A stretch of 64,000 bases of DNA from Acanthochlamys bracteata. Lineage: Eukaryota; Streptophyta; Magnoliopsida; Pandanales; Velloziaceae. Under the pieces are notes generated by a model that ran no database searches, was not told the DNA's origin, and saw only the letters and a list, made by a program, of their open reading frames with translations. Shown here in pieces: positions 23,313 through 34,925 of this stretch. Numbering within the stretch: the stretch's first letter is position 1; the number at the start of each line of letters is the position of its first letter. The DNA is taken from NCBI GenBank assembly GCA_019914995.1, contig CM034139.1, forward strand, positions 2,520,461-2,584,460. The letters are read 5' to 3'. The translations under genes were made by a program, and so were the position numbers.

Positions 23313-24562
23313 TGATGTAGATAAAACCAACTAAGAAAAACTCAGTGATTTTATCCTAATCTATCCCGCAAGTGCACGGTTGTCGTCTACCGTATAGCAG
23401 ATAACGAGTTTGTTCCACAAAGATTGTTGTTAATTTTAATCCAACTTTTTAGTAACACAATTTGTATTTGTGAAAGCGAATCAAAAGTGTACGAGGACTA
23501 AGAATGAAAAGTAACGTACGGATCGAGAAAATAGGTATGCAAACAACTGGAGTTTTAGAATCCACCACTAATATCTCTAATTTAATCTTTAAATAAATAT
23601 GATAATAGATTATGATAATTGTGAAGACTTTGTATCTAACACCTTGGTCCAGTTCTTAGATACGATTTCTAATTATGATTTTAACTTTGGTCCAGTATAA
23701 AATCACCTATCGCTAGTGATATTCTAACTCCTTGTTTAGAAATTACTAACAATGCATTAGGTTCTGCGAAATCATAAATCATGTAGTTACATTCACTTTG
23801 GTCCAGTAAATATTAACTACAGTTATTAATTCTGTAATTCGTAAATTATGCTCCGATTGGTCCACGCAAACACAATTAATATAATAATTTAGATATCAAA
23901 CTCAATGCTAATCATGCATGCAAATTTAACATCTAAACATCCTTTCAAATAAGAATTAACAACTCACATAAAATCAACAATCCATACATCACATAATATT
24001 CAAGAAATAAATTAAATTTATTAGGGTTTCATCCTAACTCCAGTTTAGAGAATTTAGCCACTCATATTAATATTACACACAATAATATTGTATGAAAAAT
24101 AAAACATGAGATAAAAGAGAAAAAAGCAAATCTGAATAATTTTTCGTCTTAAATCTGATCTTCCTTCTGTCTCCCGTTTGGCTCTCTTTAGGTTTTCTAT
24201 TGGCTCCCCGTTGCTCCTTCGATCCTCTCTTTTTTATAGTGAAACTTCCTCCCATAAAATTAGGCAAAAGATATATTCAGAATATTCGGATTAGATTTGA
24301 TGTAGATTTGTTGCTATATTTGATGCTAAATCTTTGATTTAGATTTGATTGGTCAAATGTATCAATGAAGATCGCCACTTGATATTTCCTTCCATGATTA
24401 GCTCTTTTATTTTATTCCTTCAATAATTTGCTTCTTTATTCACCTATACTTCACAAAATAAAATAAAATAAATTAATTCATATTGTGAATAGAATTTTAA
24501 TAAAAATCTAATATTTATTATAACAATTAGATATAATAAATATATCACATTACACATTATCA
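23313..24562 (-). mobile_element. Solo LTR, 1250 bp, Athila-related
   Basis: The block begins TGATGTAGATAAAACC and ends ACATTATCA, with TGAT/ATCA inverted ends, and is flanked by perfect CATTA duplications. It splits the reverse-transcriptase region of chromovirus 2 exactly. No internal transposon domain is present, so it is a solo LTR left by LTR-LTR recombination. Its right end, reverse-complemented, matches the first 33 bp of the element A LTR (2528-2560) at 29 positions, so it belongs to the same or a sister LTR family and lies in the minus orientation. It also holds four TTGGTCCA motifs between 23644 and 23866. Confidence 0.85.
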
Positions 24563-24567
24563 CATTA
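24563..24567 (+). repeat. Target-site duplication CATTA, right copy
   Basis: This is an exact repeat of 23308-23312. The disrupted reverse-transcriptase reading continues with KEMLIQGIIRPSTSTFS right after it. Confidence 0.85.
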
Positions 24568-27060
24568 CTAAAGAGATGTTAATTCAAGGTATTATTCGTC
24601 CAAGTACCTCCACATTTTCTTTGCTTGTATTGTTGATCAAGAAGAAGGATGGTTCTTGGCACTCTTTTGCAACTGCTATTGCTTAAACGACATCACCGTC
24701 AAAGACAAATTTCTAATTCGATGATCAACGAACTCTTAGATGAGCTACATAGTGCATGCAAACTCTTTAAGCTCGATTTAATATTATATTATCACCAAAT
24801 CCACATGAAGGGAGATGATGTGTAATTCCTTTTCAAACCTACGATGAGCATTATGAATTTTTGTTGATGGCGTTTGGGTTAATTAATACATGCTATCTTC
24901 CAATGATGATGAATACCTATTCCGACCTTATCTACTCAAAGTTTGTCCTTGTTGACATTTTAGTTTATAATACATCTTTGAAGGATTGCTTAGCTCTCCT
25001 TGCAACCCTTGTTTTGGTCTTACAATAAAAGAGTTTTTGTGAAAATCGAATCAAGTGCTAGTTTAGTCTTCTACAGCTAGAATATGTAGGCCATACTGTC
25101 TCTGCTAAGGGAATTGCAGCTAAAGCAACCAAGATTCAGCGATGGTCCAATAGTTAGTTCCCTCGACTACCACATTGCGCGGGTTTCATAGGCTCATCGG
25201 TTATTACCTCCGTTTTGTTAAAAACTATGGTACTATTGTTGCTAGCATTTACTGCCTTGTTGAAGAAATGCTCCTTCTAGTGGAACGATGATGCATATAA
25301 TATCTTTTGTCAACTCATAATTACCATGTGCTATACGCCGGTGCTTGTTCCACCTGATTTATTCTTTTAACCCTTCACGGTTGAGGCTGATGCTATTTAC
25401 AAGGGCATATGCACTGTTCTCTCCCAAGCATTTGTCCCGTTGTAGACTTCCAAAAGGCTTTATCCCCAACATCTGTGGCTAACTCGACATACAAAAAAGA
25501 ATTAATGGCACTGGTTCTTACAATCCAAAGTTGGTGCCCTTATTTGCTAGGTAGTCGATTTATCATTTAAACTGATCATTTAAGTCTTAAATTTCTTCTT
25601 GAATAAAGGTTGTCCTCTTCAGACTAGCTCAAATAGCTTGTCAAGCTCTTAGGTTTCTATTACCGCAGTGAGTACCAAGTAGGCAAACATAATTCCGTAG
25701 TGAATGCATTATTGAGAATGCTTGACCATTTATTGCTACACTTACAACCTTCTTTTTGGGATGAATTGAGGATAGCAACTGACCCCAAGTATAGTAACCT
25801 TTTGTGGCAGCCAAAAATGAGCACTACACTAAAGTACCTGAATGCCAAAGACTCATTTTAAAATTAAAAAAAACAAAAAAACAAAAAAAAAAAAAAAGGA
25901 AGAAGAAGAAAAAAAGGGATCCAAGTGCATATCAATCTTTCTATTTCACAACTAGCTAAGTTTAGACTCATAATTCACATCAAGGTGGTCACTACAGCCA
26001 TCTTAGGACATGAAAATGACTCTCCTCCCAGTTCTACTAGTCGGGCCTCTTAGCAAATACACAACACTACATTGCCCCTTGTACTATAAGTGCCTAAGCT
26101 AAATCTGACGCCTTACGCCCATCCGATATATTACAAGCATTGCCTATTCTAGATAAAATCTGAACTAATATCTCCATGAATTTTATCGAGGGTCTTTCAC
26201 TCCTAGGGCAAGTTCCCCACTTTCTTTCCTTAAACGCCTACATTACCCCTTATGATTCTTGTAGTCGTCGATCAACTCTTTAAGTACGCAAACTTTCTTT
26301 CCTTTCTTTCCTTAAACTCATACACCACTATCTCTATGGCCGAGTTGCTTGCTAATGAGGTTATACAACTACATGGTCGTCAATTTTCCATTGTTCGGAT
26401 AATGACCCATGTCTTTCTTAGTTTCTTTTGGCAAGCAGTGCAACGTCTACAAGGTCCCTCATCTATATATGTGCTATGCCTATCACCCTCAAATAAATGG
26501 CCGAACTGAGATTGTCAATCTTAGGCATAAAACTTACCTTTGATGCTTTTTTAGGGGATCGACCTAGCAAATGGTTGCACTACTTACATTATGTAGAGTA
26601 CTACTACAAAACTAGCATCTACTCATCCACTAAGAATTTCCCTTTCGAAGCAGTTTATGGGCGCCTGTCATCACTCATTTCTTTCTCCTTCGGCAGATCA
26701 AAATTGACAGTGGAGGTGCTCAACTCGCGATAGAGACGTGATCCTTTGCCAATTGCACTTTCATCCATTTCAAAACAAAATTGGATAAAGCAATTGGCCG
26801 ATCGCCATCAATGTGAAAAACATTACCAACCAAGTGACCGTATTTTTTTAAGCTATTGCAACATCGTCAATGCTCTACAGCTACATGTAACTATGCTAAG
26901 CTATGATATCATTACTATGGCCCCTTTGTCATCTTGGAAGTGGTTCGCTCGGTAGCTTACAAGCTCTAACTCCCACCTGGAGCTCGCTCTTCGTCCCTAT
27001 AAGCTCGCCGCTTATCACTACTGCTGCCAAACGAGTTACTTTTGCTGGGTCTCAAGGATG
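24568..27060 (+). pseudogene. Chromovirus-like element 2, reverse transcriptase to integrase
   Basis: The reading continues from the interrupted reverse transcriptase: KEMLIQGIIRPSTSTFS and LLIKKKDGSW (about 24572-24660), RNase H traces (about 25375-25570), then integrase core traces (ILVVVDQLFKYANF at 26252; ANEVIQLHGRQFSIV near 26350; YVLCLSPSNKW near 26470) and the C-terminal region to about 27050 (KIGSNNWPI near 26775). Frame changes and stops are frequent. Element 1 can be used as a guide throughout. An A-rich low-complexity tract (about 25861-25912) lies between RNase H and integrase. Confidence 0.75.
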
Positions 27061-27064
27061 ACTC

Positions 27065-27339
27065 TAATTTTCAAGTGGAGGGGAATCATGCAACATAAGA
27101 GAATAGCAGCTTGGCAAGGCAACATTGCAGGCACCCATCTAAGAGGTGTTTAATTGTCTAGGGTGCATGCGGTAGGGTTTTCTACCGAACGTGGCATTTG
27201 CTTCCTATGATTAGTGTCTCAGGCACTTGTCCTAGAACTGGGCACCACTTGGTGCCTTAGATGTAGAAAGGTCTCTCTAGGGCTTTAGTCTATTTAATTT
27301 ACCAAGTTTGAATTTCATAGATAGAGTTCTAGTAGTAGA
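27065..27339 (+). mobile_element. Polypurine tract and interrupted 3' LTR of element 2
   Basis: The purine tract aagtggaggggaa (about 27076-27088) ends the coding region and is followed by LTR-like sequence beginning near tcatgcaacataag. The copia element then inserts at 27340. The copied GTAGA and the following bases (33969 onward) are the other side of the same target, so this LTR is probably split by the copia insertion. Confidence 0.45.
27335..27339 (+). repeat. Target-site duplication GTAGA, left copy
   Basis: GTAGA directly precedes the left end of the copia element and is repeated exactly at 33969-33973. Confidence 0.9.
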
Positions 27340-27451
27340 TGTTTAAATACATTCAATATATCATTAATGTTCAATGACATAGAATACATACTACTAGTAC
27401 ATATATACTAGATACATAAGGGTAAAATTGACATCTCAACTCACACAAACA
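27340..27451 (-). repeat. 3' LTR of the copia element (left in the window)
   Basis: The 112-bp LTR begins TGTTTAAATACATTCAATAT and ends CACACAAACA. It matches the right LTR along its whole length with about 16 differences, several of them C-to-T or G-to-A type. Confidence 0.9.
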
Positions 27452-27462
27452 CTCCCCCTCAA
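27452..27462 (-). promoter_or_regulatory. Polypurine tract of the copia element
   Basis: ctccccctcaa on the plus strand reads ttgagggggag on the element strand, directly beside its 3' LTR, where plus-strand DNA synthesis is primed. Confidence 0.8.
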
Positions 27463-27469
27463 CTTAGTG

Positions 27470-28950
27470 CATAGATATCTCTAATGCCTAACTTGTCAAG
27501 TGAGTTGTAAAATATCTTACTGGAAACAGCCTTCGTGAGTACATCTGCTAACTGATTTTCAGATTTTAAGAATGGAAATTGAACTGTCTTGTCGTCTAGC
27601 TTATGTTTGATAAAATGGCGATCCACCTCAAATGTTTCGTCCAGTCATATTGAACTGGATTATGAGCAATATTAATGGCTGTCTTATTGTCGCAAAATAA
27701 CCTAATTGTAGATACTGGTGTTTAACCAAGTTCTGTAAGTAACTTCTTTAACCAAAAAAGTTCACATAATCCTTTGCTCATACCTCTAAACTCGGCTTCT
27801 GTACTTGATAATGCAACTATTTTTTATTTCTTACTCCTCCAAGTAATAAAATTGCCACCTACAAAAGTAAAGTATCATGATGTAGATCTCCTATCAGAAA
27901 TACTTCATGCCCATTCAGCATCTGTATATCCTTCAATTTCAGTGGGGTAATTGTTAGAGAACATGATCCCTCTCCCTGGAGCAGATTTTAAATAAAGAAG
28001 AAATCAAAATACCGCATTCATATGATCTTCACTAAGGCAATGCATGAACTGACTTACCACACTCACAGCATAAGTAATATCTAGCCTCGTGTGAGATAAA
28101 TATATTAATTTTCCAATAATCTTTTGGTATCTCTCCTTATTGGTTGGCACATTATCAGAATACTCTCCCAAACTGTGATTCTGAATAATTGGAATATATA
28201 CTGGTTTGCAATCAAGCATTTCTGTTTTAGATAGTAGATCTAGTACATACTTTTTTTAGGATATGAAAATATCTCTTTTTTATCGAGCCACTTCAATACC
28301 CAGAAAGTATTTGAGTCCTCCTAAATCTTTCATTTCAAACTCAGAGGATAGATGTTTTTGCAGTGCAAAAATTTCTTCCACATCGTCACATGTTATTATC
28401 ATGTCATCAACATAAATAATCAAGATTGTTACATTTTCTTACATATGTTTGAAAAATAGTGTGTGATCTGAATTACTCTATTTGAATCCACACTTTTCCA
28501 TTGCTAAACTAAATTGTTTGAACCAGGCTCGAGGAGATTGTTTTAGTCCATATAGCGCCTTCTGAAATTTATATACCATTCCAGTATGAGATGTCACAGT
28601 GTGTCCTTGTGGAATATCCATGTATACTTTCTCCTTCAAGTCACCATGTAGAAAGGCGTTCTTTACGTCAAACTAATGTAGTGATCAACTTAGATTTGCT
28701 GCAAGAGATAACAGAATTCTCACAGTGTTTAACTTTGCCCTTGGTGAAAAACTTTCTTGGTAATCCATACCATATGTCTGTGTATATCCTTTCACCACAA
28801 GTCTTGCTTTATACCTTTCAATAGATCCATCTGCTTTATACTTGATAGGAAATACCCACTTATATCCCACAGCTTGCTTCCCCTTTAGTAAAGAAACAAG
28901 AGTCCATGTATTATTTTTCTGTAACGCCTTCATCTCCTCTTCTATCGCCT
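27470..28950 (-). pseudogene. copia reverse transcriptase and RNase H, broken
   Basis: On the minus strand the reverse-transcriptase start is clear at 28933-28685 ([20 protein letters not shown], then [20 protein letters not shown]). Further pieces follow towards lower coordinates, including YLSHTRLDITYAVSVVSQFM (about 28110-28050). The expected YVDD catalytic box lies near 28410-28400, where an 'nvddmiit'-like reading can be found in another frame. Stops and shifts between pieces rule out an active enzyme. Confidence 0.8.
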
Positions 28951-29029
28951 GAGCCCACTTAGGATCTACTCCTCTACTCCGTTAGGAATATGGCAAGATG
29001 ATAACTCATTTACAAAGGTCTTCAATGGT

Positions 29030-29703
29030 TCTAATAGTCCCTATGATGAAACATAGTTGGCAATAGGATATTCTGCATTTCTTTCTTCGAAATCTGGTGA
29101 GTATCTATCAAGAGTTTTGCCACGATTATATCTGAAAAGTAATTTATAACCAGTAGAAAATTTTGACCTATCACCAGGAGGCGGAGCGATATGAGAACTT
29201 ACCTCAAAAATATTCTCTAGAGATTAGTCTTTCAGTACTAGAGGGTGAGGGGGTTTCCATTGATAATTCCATCTACTGCCGATGAAACAAGTATGTCTGG
29301 TCTTTCAGGTATCGATACGTTGATAATGCCAGATATCTCCTCCTGCTCTGTTTCCCTTACCTGTGAATTAGACACAACAGGTATTGAAGTTTCTTCTTTT
29401 GTGAATCTTGGCAAATTGTTCCAGTTGTGCTCTTCACCTTGTGTCTCCCTCTTAAAAGGAGAAGTGGATATTGTGGAAGGGAAGAACATTTTAGACTCTA
29501 AAAATGTGACATCTATTATCACATAGGTGCGTCTACTAATAGGATGATGGCGCCGATGTCCCTTCGTGTGTGTACTATAACCCAAAAAAATACAACGAAC
29601 ATCACATGGATGAAGTTTAGTCAGTTGATTTTTGTGAATATGCACAAATGCCACATATCCAAATATAAAAAGGGGGGGGGTTGGCGGAGAGGGGCATGGG
29701 GGT
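29030..29703 (-). pseudogene. copia integrase C-terminal part and linker
   Basis: The minus-strand frame 29654-29238 reads AFVHIHKNQLTKLHPCDVRC then IFLGYSTHTKGHRRHHP and DVTFLESKMFFPSTI. This is the conserved end of copia integrase, leading into the Ser/Glu-rich linker before reverse transcriptase. At its upstream edge is a G-rich tract (about 29672-29712) that does not belong to the domain and marks the duplication junction. Confidence 0.8.
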
Positions 29704-30992
29704 TGGCGCGGAGAGCATCAAAATTGGTGGCAAAGAAATATAAGTAGTTAATACCTGAAGAGGAGTTTGAAAGTTGAGCACTTTAGAGGGCATCCTATTA
29801 GGCAAGTAGACAGCGAAAGTAACTTCATCTGTTCAACAATATTGAGATACATCTGCTTGGATCATAAGCTATTTGTTTCCAAAATGTGTCTACTTTTTCT
29901 CTCGGCAATACCATTCTGTTGTGGTGTATAAGAACATGTGAATGAACAATACCATCAGCATGAAAGTAATCAGTAAACTCATGACTAACATACTCGCCAT
30001 TATTGTCCGAACGAAGAATTCGAGCTTTAGCTGAACACTAGGTCTGAATTATATTATGAAAGTAGTGAAAGATGCGAAACACTTTATGTTTATTCTTCAT
30101 TAAATAGAGCCAAGTCATGCGTGTACAATCATCAACAAAAATGACAAATCAGCGAAAGTCAGATTAGGTGGACACAGGTGAAGGTCCCCAAACATCAGAA
30201 TAAATCAAAGTGAATGGAGTTTGACTTCTACTGAAACTAATAGGATAATAAGCACGATGATTTTTTGCTAAAATACACACATCATATTTCAAGTCTAAAG
30301 CATTCAAACCAAAAAATAAATATGGTAAAAGAAACTATAAATAGCTGAATGGAGGATGGCCCGACCAACGATGCCATAGCCAAATCTATCTCTGCTTGTC
30401 TTTAAATGAGTGATGACTATGATTTGTTCTGTCAGGACCCAAGTTATCAATATAGTATAACTCCACTCTTTTGTACCACGACCAATTATCTCCTTGATGA
30501 GAATATCGTGAAGAAGACAAATTGAGGATACATTAGTACACAACAATTCAACTCCTCGCTCCCACTAATATCAATTTACTTGAAAGAGATGGAATAAGTA
30601 AAGTGTTTGATAATAAAAGAGAGGGTGATAAATTCACGGTTCCAGTCCCTGTGAATGGATAGATAACTCCATTTGCATTTGCAATAGACGTTTGTCTTGG
30701 TGTGGTGGTAGTGTTGAGGTCACTCGAGTCATATGCCATGTGGTCAGTTGTCCTTGAACCAATAATCCATTCGTGACATTTTTTGTAAGAAGACTTGGAT
30801 GAAACATACTTACAGTTACCTAAGTTGCTAATGGTAGAGGCATTGTTGGGTTACGTGATGCTGGATTGGTCAACATATGACATAAAGAACAGTTGAAGTT
30901 CAGCATTTACCACTGTAGCTCGACTATACCTCTACTAGCAACAGCATCAGATTGTTTCTTGATTCCACCAATCTAGATATCCGTGTAGTTTG
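29704..30992 (-). repeat. Tandem duplication in the copia element, copy 1
   Basis: This 1.29-kb segment of protease and integrase core is repeated head to tail at 30993-32300. Copy 1 reads EWIIGSR in the protease site, so the catalytic Asp is Gly, whereas copy 2 reads EWIIDSR. The integrase zinc-finger and core remnants in the two copies agree closely, roughly nine bases in ten by eye. Confidence 0.85.
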
Positions 30993-32300
30993 CGCGGGGA
31001 GCATCAAAATTGATGGCAAGGAAATATAAGTAGTTAATACCTAAAGAGGAGTTTGAAAGTTAAGTACCTTAGACAGCATACTATTAGGCAAGTAGATAGC
31101 GAAAGTAACTGCATCTGCCCAATAATATTGAGATACATCTGCTTGGATCATAAGCTACTTGTTTCCAAAATGTGTCTATTTTTTTCTCGGCAATACAATT
31201 CTACTCTGGTGTATAAGAATATGTGGTTTCATGAACAATACCATAAGCATGAAAGTAATCAGAAACTCATGACTAGCATACTCGCCACTATTATCCGAAC
31301 GAAGAATTCGAGCTTTAGCTGAACACTAGGTCTGAATCATATTATGAAAGTAGCGAAAGATGCCAAACACTTCATGTTTATTCTTCATTAAATAGAGCCA
31401 AGTCATGCGTGTACAATCTTCAACAAAAATGACAGATCAATGAAAGTCAGATTAGGTGGACACAAGTGAAGGTCTCCAAACATCAAAATGAATCAAAGTG
31501 AATGGAGTTTGACTTCTACTGTAACTAATACGACAATAAGCACGATGATTTTTGGCTAAAATGCACACATCATATTTCAAGTCTGAAGCATTCAAACCAA
31601 AAAATAAATATGGTAAAAGAAACTGTAAATAGCTAAGCGAAGGATGGCCCAACCAAGAATGCCATAGCCAAATCTATCTCTGCATGCCTTTAAAAGAGTG
31701 GTGAATACGATTTGCTCTGCCAGGACTCAAGTTATCAATATAGTATAACTCCACTCTCTTACTATCACGACCAATTATCTTCTTGATGAGAATATTTTGA
31801 AAAAGACAAAATTGAGGATACATTAGTACACAACAATTCAGCTCCTCAGTAACTTGTCCCATCGATATCAATTTACTTGAAAGAGATGGAATAAGTAGAG
31901 TGTTTGATAATGAAAGAGAGGGTGATAATCCACGATTGCAGCCCCCTGTGACTGGATAGATAACTCCATTTGCATTTGCAATAGATGTTCGTCTTGGTGT
32001 GGTGGTAGTGTTGAGGTCACTCGAGTCATATGTCATGTGGTTAGTTATCCTTGAATCAATAATCCATTCCTGGCATTTTTTGTGAGAAGACTTGGATAAA
32101 ACATATTTACAGTTACCTGTGTTGCTAATGGTAGAGGCATTGTTGGGTTGCGTGATGCTGAATTGGTCAACATATGACATAAAGGACAGTTGAGGTTCAG
32201 TATTTACCACTGTAGCTCAACTGGTACCTCTACTAGTAGCAGCATTATGTTATTTCTTGACTTTAAATTCGTTCTCCAATCTGGATATCCATATAGTTTG
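30993..32300 (-). repeat. Tandem duplication in the copia element, copy 2
   Basis: This is the second copy of the protease-integrase segment. It carries a 178-codon minus-strand reading (32210-31674) with YVLSKSSHKKCQEWIIDSRI and TYDSSDLNTTTTPR in the protease. The Gly of the DSG site is replaced by Arg. The offset from copy 1 is about 1287 bp over most of its length; a small indel near its gag-side end makes this copy about 20 bp longer. Confidence 0.85.
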
Positions 32301-33180
32301 AAACATGTATCACTAGTATGTTTCGTCTTCCCATAATGTGTGCAGCCTCTTGCTTTTGACTGTATCTTTGTCTTCAATTATGCATTTGGTTTTCCTAAAT
32401 TTGGCACACTCGTGATCATAGTGCTAGTAGGTACTATCTGAAGTGTAGGTGTCTTGGTTCCACTCTTAGAAACCATAACCGCGCCAATTGGAACTTCTTT
32501 TCCTGCCATCATTATAGACTGTCATGAGTCTTCTCTTATAATGTGGGCATATGCCTCCTCCACAGTCGGAATGGGTCTGATTTGAAGTATGTCGCTCCGT
32601 ATTTAACGAGTCGATCATCAAGTCCATCTAAAAAGGTATATACTCTATCCTCTTGTAATATAGAGATGTACCTTTATATATCTGTCTCACATTTCTTTGG
32701 ATTCGACCGGCGAAAGCCAATTTCTCTCCACAAATCTTGTAGAGTATTATAGTATGTCTCAATAGATCCTCGGCATGTCTTATTTTGCTTACTCGCCTTC
32801 TAAGATCGTAGACTTGAGACGTGTCGGTGCCATCAAAGTAGGTTATAGCAGCAGCATCTCATACTGATTTTTTAGTTGGAAACCGAATAAAATACCTACC
32901 AAGTTTGGGTCCATCGAGTTGATCAACCACCCTTTCACAGTTAAATTTTCAGTTCTCTATTTTCTGAAAGTAGGATCAGTCGGTAAGCGCTGTGGAAGCT
33001 CTCCAATAATATAGCTCAACTTTTCTTTAGAGGAGATGTATATTTCATCTACTTAAGACCATAGAGCATAGTTGGTAGCATCCAACTTAGTACTAATTTG
33101 TGCAGCAGATGAGTCATAAATTGGGTGTTAATTTTAGATCTGATTTTGAGTCCTTGTGCCATTCGGGTTGTCAAGTCTTC
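32301..33180 (-). pseudogene. copia gag remnant
   Basis: The minus strand reads a zinc-knuckle remnant near 32345-32280 with CTHYGKTKHTSDTCFKLYGY; a Tyr stands where the second Cys is expected. Gag helical-domain traces continue to about 33180, near the start of the element's coding region. No continuous frame survives. Confidence 0.6.
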
Positions 33181-33840
33181 AAGTTATGGAGTTCTCTTGA
33201 TATGATTGCTCCATGTTATGGATGCTAAAAATATCCAACTAAATCCAAGCTCAATCTGTTTACTATAGCAGCCTTATAGTCCAACCCACCAGTCCAGCCC
33301 ACTAGACCAGCCTCCTTGCAGTCCAACCCAGTGTTCTGTTCGGTTCACCCAGACCAGCATGGTTCGGTTCAGTCCAGACCCATGCTTAGTTCTGCTGGAG
33401 CGGGTTGATATAGTGTGCGGTGCGGCGGTGGCAGCCTGGTTCAGCCGCAGCGGTGATTAATGGAAGTGGTAGTGGCAACTTGTGAAATCGATGTTAACAT
33501 GGACAAAGGACTCCGGCAAGTTATGGCAGCAGTTCTCCTGCGGCTTCAATTTTCGGCGGTGACAGACAAGATCTAACCGACTGTGGAAGATGGCGGCAGA
33601 GAAGAAGGAGCATCAATAGCTTCGAGAGGATTCCAGAGGATGCTTAGCGAACACTAGTGAAGTTCCAGTGGAGATAGATTGATCGGGTATGGATTCTGTG
33701 TCGAAGGACTCCATTTTGATATATTGGAGAAGTCCGGTGAAAGATCTGTTGGAGAAGTCTGGTGAAGGTAGACCGGTCTACACCGCGGTGACGTCGCGGC
33801 TAGGGTTAGCAGCGCAGGGCAGTAAAGTTAGGGGTTTTTT
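33181..33840 (-). other. 5' leader of the copia element, GC-rich part
   Basis: This is non-coding sequence between the gag remnant and the primer-binding site. It includes a stretch of higher GC around 33400-33480 and 33600-33800 than the rest of the element. No protein match was recognised. Confidence 0.5.
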
Positions 33841-33856
33841 CTTGCTCTAGATACCA
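33841..33856 (-). promoter_or_regulatory. Primer-binding site of the copia element
   Basis: cttgctctagatacca on the plus strand reads tggtatctagagcaag on the element strand, directly beside the 5' LTR. It resembles the initiator-Met tRNA site TGGTATCAGAGC with an extra base. Confidence 0.75.
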
Positions 33857-33968
33857 TGTTTAAACACGTTCAGTATCATATTATTGTTCGATGACATACA
33901 ATACATACTACCGGTACACATATACTGAATACGTAAGGGTAAAATTGACATCTCAACTCACACCAACA
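33857..33968 (-). repeat. 5' LTR of the copia element (right in the window)
   Basis: The 112-bp LTR begins TGTTTAAACACGTTCAGTAT and ends CACACCAACA. It is the same length as the left LTR. Confidence 0.9.
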
Positions 33969-33973
33969 GTAGA
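33969..33973 (+). repeat. Target-site duplication GTAGA, right copy
   Basis: This exact repeat of 27335-27339 follows the terminal CA of the copia element. Confidence 0.9.
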
Positions 33974-34925
33974 CGAACTCTTTAGCTAGCATGCGTAGAT
34001 AGAATTGTATTAGGAAAGAAACTCTTATAATTATAAGCAAATAATTTCTTATATGATGAATTGATCGTCACGAAAATTAATGAAGTAGTTTTTTTATTTC
34101 TTTATTTTTTACTATTTTTTGTAATGTATCTTAGGTTAGCCACTTATTTAGTTATTTACTTTTACATTATCAAAGGGTATTAATAGGTAAATTCTTCTTA
34201 CTAATTAGCCTATGTGGGATGTAGTTATTGCAATTGGTCCTGTTACAAAGCACCAAACTATCATGCTTTAAAAATAAATCTATTAAAGTATGCAAAAGAT
34301 GCAGTTGTTTTTCTTATAGAATATTTTAGAAGTGAGTAGCCTGTGTAGTTGCACAATAGAGACAGATGTTTCGCAGAAAACCTTAATTAAGTTTCTTGTT
34401 TATTGTTCTAAGGGAATGAGTACTTTGAAGATGTTGTTTTGATGATGTTTTGAATATTGTTAAGGATGCACTAATGTTATTCAAGATGTTTGATGATGAT
34501 GTTTCATGGGTTGGCGCTACTAATATTGGTTGTTTCATATTGTTGCTGATAATGCAAGCAAATATAAACTTTGTTACCTGAAATGCAAAGTGATATTTGG
34601 CAAGATGGATTATGTTAGTAGAGATTGCTGATGTGGATCTCAAGTGACTAAATTTGTATAGATACATTATGCTCCTATGTAAGTAGACTCAGTCAAATTA
34701 GATATTACTTGCATGATCAACATAATGTGTACTCGACATATGAACCAAAAAAGCTACTATATCTAGGAAACCTAGATTACAAGGTAATTTCTTATATGTG
34801 GAAGAAACATATATGAAATTATTGAATACGTTACATGTACAAATTCCTTTATAGCTCGGAGAACTCTATAATACATCTCGTATTTGTAGGAAAGAGAGGA
34901 ACACCTAAACGGAGGTTATTTCTTA
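33974..34925. other. No gene seen; right flank of the copia insertion
   Basis: AT-rich sequence with only short frames. The first tens of bases are the other side of the copia target and probably the rest of the chromovirus 2 LTR. Nothing else was recognised. Confidence 0.4.

Larger units (their letters stand above)
27340..33968 (-). mobile_element. Full-length Ty1/copia retrotransposon, minus strand, 6629 bp
   Basis: The element has two 112-bp LTRs (27340-27451 and 33857-33968), TG...CA ends, a polypurine tract next to the left LTR, a primer-binding site next to the right LTR, and a perfect 5-bp target duplication, GTAGA. The LTRs differ at about 16 of 112 positions by eye, so the insertion is not recent. 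The domain order on the minus strand is gag, protease, integrase, reverse transcriptase and RNase H, all broken. A 1.29-kb segment covering protease and integrase is tandemly duplicated inside it. The lineage looks Tork-like from the integrase-to-RT linker, but that is not certain. It sits in the 3' end of chromovirus element 2. Confidence 0.92.
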
